Positions 59,542-64,000 of a stretch of DNA of 64,000 nt are shown in pieces; position 1 is the first letter of the stretch, and each line of letters begins with the position of its first letter. Position numbers and translations under genes: made by a program. The notes under the pieces were generated by a model. It was given only the letters and a program-made list of their open reading frames with translations. It was not told where the DNA came from and ran no database searches. The stretch is from Subtercola frigoramans (GTDB lineage Bacteria > Actinomycetota > Actinomycetes > Actinomycetales > Microbacteriaceae). Location of the stretch: the NCBI RefSeq assembly GCF_016907385.1, contig NZ_JAFBBU010000001.1, forward strand, positions 372,001 through 436,000, given 5' to 3'.

Positions 59542-60459
59542 TCAGCCGACGCCGCCCACCCAGCTCGTCTCGTCGCGGAGCACGACGAACGGGTCGGTGC
59601 GTGAGGCGATGATCTGATCGTCGGCGGTGATGTCGGCAGCGACTATCGCCAAGGCGGCGACAGAGTCGGCCACCAGATAGCACGCCAGGTCGTAAGGACC
59701 GGTCTGCTCGACCACGTAGCGAACTGACGTTCTGGCGCACAGCTGGTCGATGATCGCGGCGCGGGACGCCGCGGTGACCGCAAGATCGATGGATGCCTCG
59801 ACGTGCGCGATCGACGGGTCGTTCACGCGGGTCACGAACCTGATAACTCCGTCTTCGACGAGGCGCAGAACCCGCCGCCTCGTGGCCGGAACCGTGAGCC
59901 CGATGCGGGTCGAGAGCTCCGTGTAGCTCATCCTGCCGTCGGGTCGCAGTGCATCGATGAGTTGTTCGTCGAGGGGGTCGACGGCCCGAATCGGCGTGGA
60001 GGGCCAGTGGTGCTCGCCAGGCCCCGTGCTCCAGTTGGTGCCGACGTAGATGCGGGTCACGACCACTGTCTCCGCGTGGAGCACGCCCGGCAGCCGCCGG
60101 ATGCGATCGACCCCCGAGAGCATCTCCGCGAGGGTGGCGGCGGAGTACTGGGCCACAAGCCGGCCGTCGGTGGGAACGAGGGCCGTCCAGGGGGAGGAGC
60201 TGAATTCGGGGAGCTCTGAGACATCCGTCGCGGAGGTGCCGGGTTCCAAGGTGAGCTTGACCTGGTAGAGGAAGGATGCACCCGTGAGTTCGGGGTGCAC
60301 GAAGATCGTCGACGACACCAGTCCGCTGCCAATCAGGCGCTGAAGCCTGCCTCGCACCGTCGACTCCGCGATGCCCGTGGAGTCGGCGATCCTGCGGCTG
60401 GTCACTCGAGGATCTGACTCGAGATGGCTCACGATCGCCTGGTCGATGGGGTCCAGCAT
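59542..60459 (-). CDS. Lrp/AsnC regulator with two tandem modules
   Basis: 305 residues from ATG 60459. Two Lrp units in one chain: HTH at about 1-55 (DPIDQAIVSHLESDPRVTSR, GIAESTVRGRLQRL), RAM domain about 65-140, second HTH about 160-215 (DPLDEQLIDALRPDGRMSYT, RIGLTVPATRRRVLRLVEDG), second RAM to about 290. Most Lrp proteins have one unit of about 150 residues. It is divergent from the monooxygenase-deaminase operon at 60662 and probably regulates it. Confidence 0.92.
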   Translation of the reverse strand: MLDPIDQAIVSHLESDPRVTSRRIADSTGIAESTVRGRLQRLIGSGLVSSTIFVHPELTGASFLYQVKLTLEPGTSATDVSELPEFSSSPWTALVPTDGRLVAQYSAATLAEMLSGVDRIRRLPGVLHAETVVVTRIYVGTNWSTGPGEHHWPSTPIRAVDPLDEQLIDALRPDGRMSYTELSTRIGLTVPATRRRVLRLVEDGVIRFVTRVNDPSIAHVEASIDLAVTAASRAAIIDQLCARTSVRYVVEQTGPYDLACYLVADSVAALAIVAADITADDQIIASRTDPFVVLRDETSWVGGVG

Positions 60460-60526
60460 GGTGCTTGCAGCCTATCTCAGGCCGCGGTGCACGGTGCGGC
60501 TGACGGGGCCGGCCGTCGAATTTACA

Positions 60527-60537
60527 TGTTTGAAACA
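60527..60537. promoter_or_regulatory. putative Lrp-type operator
   Basis: TGTTTGAAACA is a perfect inverted repeat around one central base in the AT-rich divergent gap between the lrp-like gene and the monooxygenase gene. AT-rich sequence continues to about 60610, fitting promoters on both strands. Confidence 0.5.
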
Positions 60538-60661
60538 CAAATGGCTGACATTAGACACCTTGCTCGGGTTTTATGTATTGAAAGACAGATCGTGTTAATA
60601 AAGCGCGAAGCATTGATCAGTGCGAATGATGCATTCGACAGCGGTGAAGAGAGAGAACCGA

Positions 60662-62017
60662 ATGACCAAAAAGATCACGCTCGGCGCAAGTCAACTGATG
60701 TCGGTGAACTTCTACAGCAGTGCCTGGACTGACCGTCGAAACGACACCAAGAGCTTCGCCACGCTCGCGTACTGGCAGGAGATGGCCCGCGTGCTCGAGG
60801 CCGCACACTTCGACTTCCTGTTCTTCGCCGATGTCATCGGTTTTCCCAGCGACGAGAACGGTATTCCAGCTGCGGCCATCCGCGAGGCTGTGCAGACTCC
60901 CGCCCACGACCCGGTCACCATCGTGAGCGGGCTCGCCGCCACAGTCGACAAGCTCAACTTCGTCGTGACATCGTCGACGACGGCGGAGCGCCCCTTCATG
61001 CTCGCCCGCAGATTCGGTACCCTCGATCACCTCACTGAGGGCAGAATCGGCTGGAACATCGTCAACTCCGACAACCAGACAGCCCTGGTGAAGCTTCTCG
61101 GGCTGGGCGAGGTGACGGAACATGACACGCGCTACGACCGAGCCGACGAGTTCGTCGATGCGGTCACCAAACTGTGGGAGGGCTCGTGGGAAGACGATGC
61201 CGTCGTCTTCGACCAGGCCGGGCACACCTTTGCAGACCCTGAGAAGGTCCACTCCATCGCCCACCACGGCCGGTTCTTCGACGTCGAGGGCATCTTCACC
61301 GTCGTGCCGGGGCCCCAGCGCACGCCGACACTCTTCCAGGCCGGAGCATCCAGTCGTGGCCGGGAGTTCGCTGCCCGAACCGCAGAGTGTGTCTATATGC
61401 AGGAGGCAACGGTCGAGGCGGCGCAGACGACGATCCGGGATGTTCGTGAACGTGCCGCCCGCTTCGGTCGCCGCCCCGATGACATCAAGATCCTCAACGG
61501 CGTCTCGATCGTCGTCGCCGACACCGAAGAAGAGGCAGCGAGCATCCGTGCCGATCTTGCCGCGGCGCCGAGCACCGAGGCTCTCGCGATGCACTTCCTG
61601 GGCTGGACCGGTATCAACCTGCTGGCACTCGATGCGAGCAAGCCGCTGTCGCAACGCTCGGAGTTCGGCCACAGTACCCTCGACCGCTACGAAGACGGGC
61701 CCACGGTGGGGGAGATCATCGACGGCCTGCGCAGTTCGCTGGGCGGCCTGAAGATCACCGGCACGCCGGAGAGCGTGGCCCAGCAGATGATCGACATGGT
61801 CGAGCAGACCGACCTCGACGGATTCCTCATCGAACCCAACTTCGGAGGCCCGGAGGAGTATCGCGTGTTCGGGGAGAAGGTCGTTCCGTTGTTGATCGAG
61901 CGAGGGTTCATCGACGAGCAGACCGAGCCGACCACGTTGCGCCAGCGACTCTTCGGTGGCAGCGATGGCCACATCAACGATCGTCATCGCGGCGCCGAGT
62001 TCCGGGTGTCACAATGA
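60662..62017 (+). CDS. NtaA/SnaA/DszA-family flavin monooxygenase
   Basis: 451 residues from ATG 60662, with GAGAGAG upstream. Start ITLGASQLMSVNFYSSAWT; FDFLFFADVIGFPSDENG; LDHLTEGRIGWNIVNSDNQT; LFQAGASSRGREFAARTAE; LDGFLIEPNFGGPEEYRVFG. It is more divergent than the other two copies (INSDN in place of the VTG loop), so a different substrate is likely. Its stop overlaps the deaminase start (ATGA). The family uses FMNH2 and oxygen. The tight link with a cytosine-deaminase-like enzyme points to an N-heterocycle as substrate. Confidence 0.92.
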   Translation: MTKKITLGASQLMSVNFYSSAWTDRRNDTKSFATLAYWQEMARVLEAAHFDFLFFADVIGFPSDENGIPAAAIREAVQTPAHDPVTIVSGLAATVDKLNFVVTSSTTAERPFMLARRFGTLDHLTEGRIGWNIVNSDNQTALVKLLGLGEVTEHDTRYDRADEFVDAVTKLWEGSWEDDAVVFDQAGHTFADPEKVHSIAHHGRFFDVEGIFTVVPGPQRTPTLFQAGASSRGREFAARTAECVYMQEATVEAAQTTIRDVRERAARFGRRPDDIKILNGVSIVVADTEEEAASIRADLAAAPSTEALAMHFLGWTGINLLALDASKPLSQRSEFGHSTLDRYEDGPTVGEIIDGLRSSLGGLKITGTPESVAQQMIDMVEQTDLDGFLIEPNFGGPEEYRVFGEKVVPLLIERGFIDEQTEPTTLRQRLFGGSDGHINDRHRGAEFRVSQ

Positions 62018-62472
62018 CGCTCGAGCGCCCCACACCGCGCGAGATGCTCGATGTCGCTCTCGCCGAAGCTGTCACCGGCGCAGGCGAGGGCGGCATCCCG
62101 ATCGGTGCAGCCCTGTTCGTCGATGGTGAGTTGCTGGGCTCCGGCCACAACCGCAGGGTGCAGCTCGACAGCCCGATCCACCACGGCGAGACGGATTGCC
62201 TGATGAGCGCGGGGCGTCACCCGGCGAGTGTCTACGCGAGGGCGACGATGGTCACCACCTTGTCGCCGTGCGACATGTGCACCGGCGCCATTCTGCTCTA
62301 CAAGATCCCGCATGTGGTCATCGGTGAGAACACCACCTTCCTGGGCGGTGAGGAGCTCCTGCGCTCGCGCGGAGTGACGGTGACGGTGCTCGATGATGCT
62401 CGGTGCATCGACATGATGACGGCATTCATCGCCGCGAAGCCGGAGCTCTGGCACGAAGACATCAGCGTCTGA
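62014..62472 (+). CDS. cytosine deaminase-like enzyme (yeast FCY1 type)
   Basis: 152 residues. Zinc site H57-G-E59 (HHGETD) and C86-DM-C89 (SPCDMC), with E59 as proton shuttle. The stretch VTTLSPCDMCTGAILLYKIP, then VVIGENTTFLGGEELL and the C-terminal ELWHEDIS, resembles yeast cytosine deaminase closely, including the late Asp that holds the substrate amine. Most bacteria use the unrelated CodA. It could deaminate cytosine, isocytosine, or another aminoheterocycle. It is translationally coupled to the monooxygenase at 60662. Confidence 0.92.
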   Translation: MTLERPTPREMLDVALAEAVTGAGEGGIPIGAALFVDGELLGSGHNRRVQLDSPIHHGETDCLMSAGRHPASVYARATMVTTLSPCDMCTGAILLYKIPHVVIGENTTFLGGEELLRSRGVTVTVLDDARCIDMMTAFIAAKPELWHEDISV

Positions 62473-62545
62473 GCTTCGGAACCTGAGCTGCGGCTTCTGG
62501 GCTCCGGCCTGGGCTGCGGTTGGCTCGGGCGTCCGGGCTCGGGAC

Positions 62546-63937
62546 TCAGCTTGGTGAGACGGCCTCGCGGGCGGGCCGGCGGTACGCCCGCCCGGGATGG
62601 CCGAAGGGAAGATGGTCGCCGGTTTCGGGAAACAGGCGCGACCGGAGTGTCGAGGCGGCGGCGGGCAGATCGGGTAGCAATCCGCGTCGGCGTAGCTCGG
62701 GCACGACGTAGGCGATGAAGTCGGTGTAGGTGCCGGGCGTGATGTGGGGTTGCACCAGGAACCCGTCGGCGCCGACGTGCTCGAGAAAGACCGCCATCTC
62801 GTCTGCAATGCCGTCGCCATCGCCGACGAAGACGGTGCCATTGATGCCGTTGTCACGGAATTCCTCGAGGATCTCGCGAGGTGTCTTGCGTGCGCTGGTG
62901 CCCGGATGCAGATAGCGGTCCAGCGCCGTCTGGCCCATCTCGGTGTGGAGATCGGGCAACGGCTCGTCGGCCGGAAACGACAGCAGGTCGATTCCCGTCA
63001 GCCAGGTGTAGCTCGTTGAGGCCTGTTCCAGCGTCGCGAACTCGAGCATCGTGGCGCGTTTGGCCGCGGCCTCGTCTGCTGTGGCGCCGACGACGAAGTG
63101 GGCGCCGACGACAAACCGGATGGCGCCGCCCCTGCCGTGCGATTCCGCCCGGGCGCGGATGTCGGCGATCTGCGCGGCGATGAGTTCGGTGTCGCCGCCG
63201 CCGATGAAGACGAGCTCGGCGAACCGGGCCGCGAATTCCCGGCCCGGCCCCGAGGTGCCTGCCTGGAGGATCAGTGGGCTGCGCTGGGGGCCCGGTGGCA
63301 CGCCGAACACACCCCGCGCGCTGAGAAAGACGCCATCGTGTTCGATCTGCGTCACTCGCGAAGGGTCGGCGTAGATTCCGCCCTGCATGTCAGCGATCAC
63401 GGCATCGTCGGCCCACGAACCCTCCCAGAGCTTCAGGCAGATGGTGAGGTGGTCTTCGGCCTGTGCGTAGCGGTCGTCGTGTGCCATCATCTCTTCGCCG
63501 AAGAGAGCGGCCGACGAGGCCTGGGCTGCCCCGGTCACCACGTTCCAGCCGATTCGACCATCGGTCAGGTGATCGAGGGTGCCGTAGCGGCGGGCGATGG
63601 CGGGCGGCCGCTCGACCTGTGTCGAGGAGGTGACCACGATCCCGAGCGAGGTCGTTGCCGCTGCGACCGCAGAGACCAGAGTGATCGGGTCGGCCATCGG
63701 AAGGTTAGTGGCGTCGATCAGTGCTTGGTCGAGGATCTCACCCGAGGCATCGGTGGGGTACCCGTAGGAGTCGGCGAAGAACAGGAAATCGAACCCACCC
63801 TCCTCGAGTTGGCGAGCCATGGTGGTCCAGTATCGCGTCGTGAGATACCCGAGCGACGTGTTGTCGGGATGCCGCCAGCTCACGCCGACGGTGCCATTGG
63901 GGTTCATGATCTGAAATGCACCGAGAATGATGCTCAT
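62546..63937 (-). CDS. NtaA/SnaA/DszA-family flavin monooxygenase
   Basis: 463 residues from ATG 63937, with AGAAGG upstream. Start ILGAFQIMNPNGTVGVSWRH; FDFLFFADSYGYPTDASG; LDHLTDGRIGWNVVTGAAQA; LILQAGTSGPGREFAARFAE; ends with a Pro-rich HLPFGHPGRAY tail like the other family members (HxxR/HRGAE position). It is closest to the copy at 56134. It is convergent with the deaminase gene. The upstream gene on the minus strand lies outside the window, so its operon is not known. Confidence 0.92.
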   Translation of the reverse strand: MSIILGAFQIMNPNGTVGVSWRHPDNTSLGYLTTRYWTTMARQLEEGGFDFLFFADSYGYPTDASGEILDQALIDATNLPMADPITLVSAVAAATTSLGIVVTSSTQVERPPAIARRYGTLDHLTDGRIGWNVVTGAAQASSAALFGEEMMAHDDRYAQAEDHLTICLKLWEGSWADDAVIADMQGGIYADPSRVTQIEHDGVFLSARGVFGVPPGPQRSPLILQAGTSGPGREFAARFAELVFIGGGDTELIAAQIADIRARAESHGRGGAIRFVVGAHFVVGATADEAAAKRATMLEFATLEQASTSYTWLTGIDLLSFPADEPLPDLHTEMGQTALDRYLHPGTSARKTPREILEEFRDNGINGTVFVGDGDGIADEMAVFLEHVGADGFLVQPHITPGTYTDFIAYVVPELRRRGLLPDLPAAASTLRSRLFPETGDHLPFGHPGRAYRRPAREAVSPS

Positions 63938-64000
63938 TGTGTTGCCTTCTGGCGGAGGCCGCCGTGGGTGAGCTCAGCAAGGAGGAGTCGCTCATCGTGA

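Noticed and set aside
60617..61987. 456-codon open frame antisense to a monooxygenase
   Set aside because: Exact shadow of the LLM gene, with no motifs of its own.
63738..63995. Gene starting at 63995 on the minus strand
   Set aside because: It is out of frame over the start of the monooxygenase; only a few codons lie outside that gene, so there is nothing to support it.

Overview
The window is high-GC, densely coded actinobacterial DNA, most consistent with the family Microbacteriaceae. The grounds are GTG/TTG starts, many ATGA-type overlaps, YhgE/Pip and MMPL genes, F420-type LLM enzymes, PaaX/IclR/Lrp regulators and a tRNA-Ser with a long variable arm. A secreted DUF3494 ice-binding protein suggests a cold-adapted species. 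Genus is not assigned.

Layout. 0-7.7 kb: 5' end of a GH13 glucosidase, an unknown gene, a Ser/Thr kinase with a C-terminal GAF domain, and an operon of an MMPL transporter fused to a degenerate ABC-ATPase-like domain plus YhgE/Pip. 7.7-10.4 kb: tRNA-Ser(GCT) with terminator, then a LOV-GAF-GGDEF-EAL gene broken by one frameshift. 10.5-15.4 kb: TetR regulator divergent from a second MMPL transporter and a cytochrome b561, then lgt.

15.4-25.7 kb is the most system-like part. Four near-identical 16-bp sites (ATACCC-N4-GGGTAT) stand in front of two single-domain rhodanese genes, an MFS gene, a 38-residue Cys-rich peptide gene, a SHOCT/multicopper-oxidase pair, and an operon of a CoA-disulfide/persulfide-reductase-rhodanese fusion with a CsoR/CstR-family repressor. 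The repressor has the two cysteines of the family but lacks the copper-ligand His, which points to a persulfide-responsive (CstR-like) regulon. An ice-binding protein gene and a decayed MFS gene lie inside this block.

25.9-46 kb looks like a scavenging or catabolic region: PaaX-like regulator, two serine-type esterases, a dipeptide-type ABC system with a fused permease-ATPase, a GntR/UTRA regulator, a medium-chain dehydrogenase, a branched-chain-type ABC system with LivH, LivM and LivG fused in one polypeptide, an SRPBCC protein, an F420-type LLM oxidoreductase and F420-dependent glucose-6-phosphate dehydrogenase. 44.6-52 kb: copper amine oxidase with an APC permease, a second APC permease, an IclR regulator and an FAD-linked oxidase. 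52.3-64 kb: MarR, quinone oxidoreductase, orphan binding protein and isochorismatase-fold operon, then three NtaA/SnaA/DszA-family flavin monooxygenases. One of these is preceded by an orphan binding-protein gene, and one is translationally coupled to a yeast-FCY1-like cytosine deaminase. XRE-cupin and double-Lrp regulators sit between them.

Functions come from motif reading only; no database search was run. Start codons were chosen by ribosome-binding sites and family-like N-termini.
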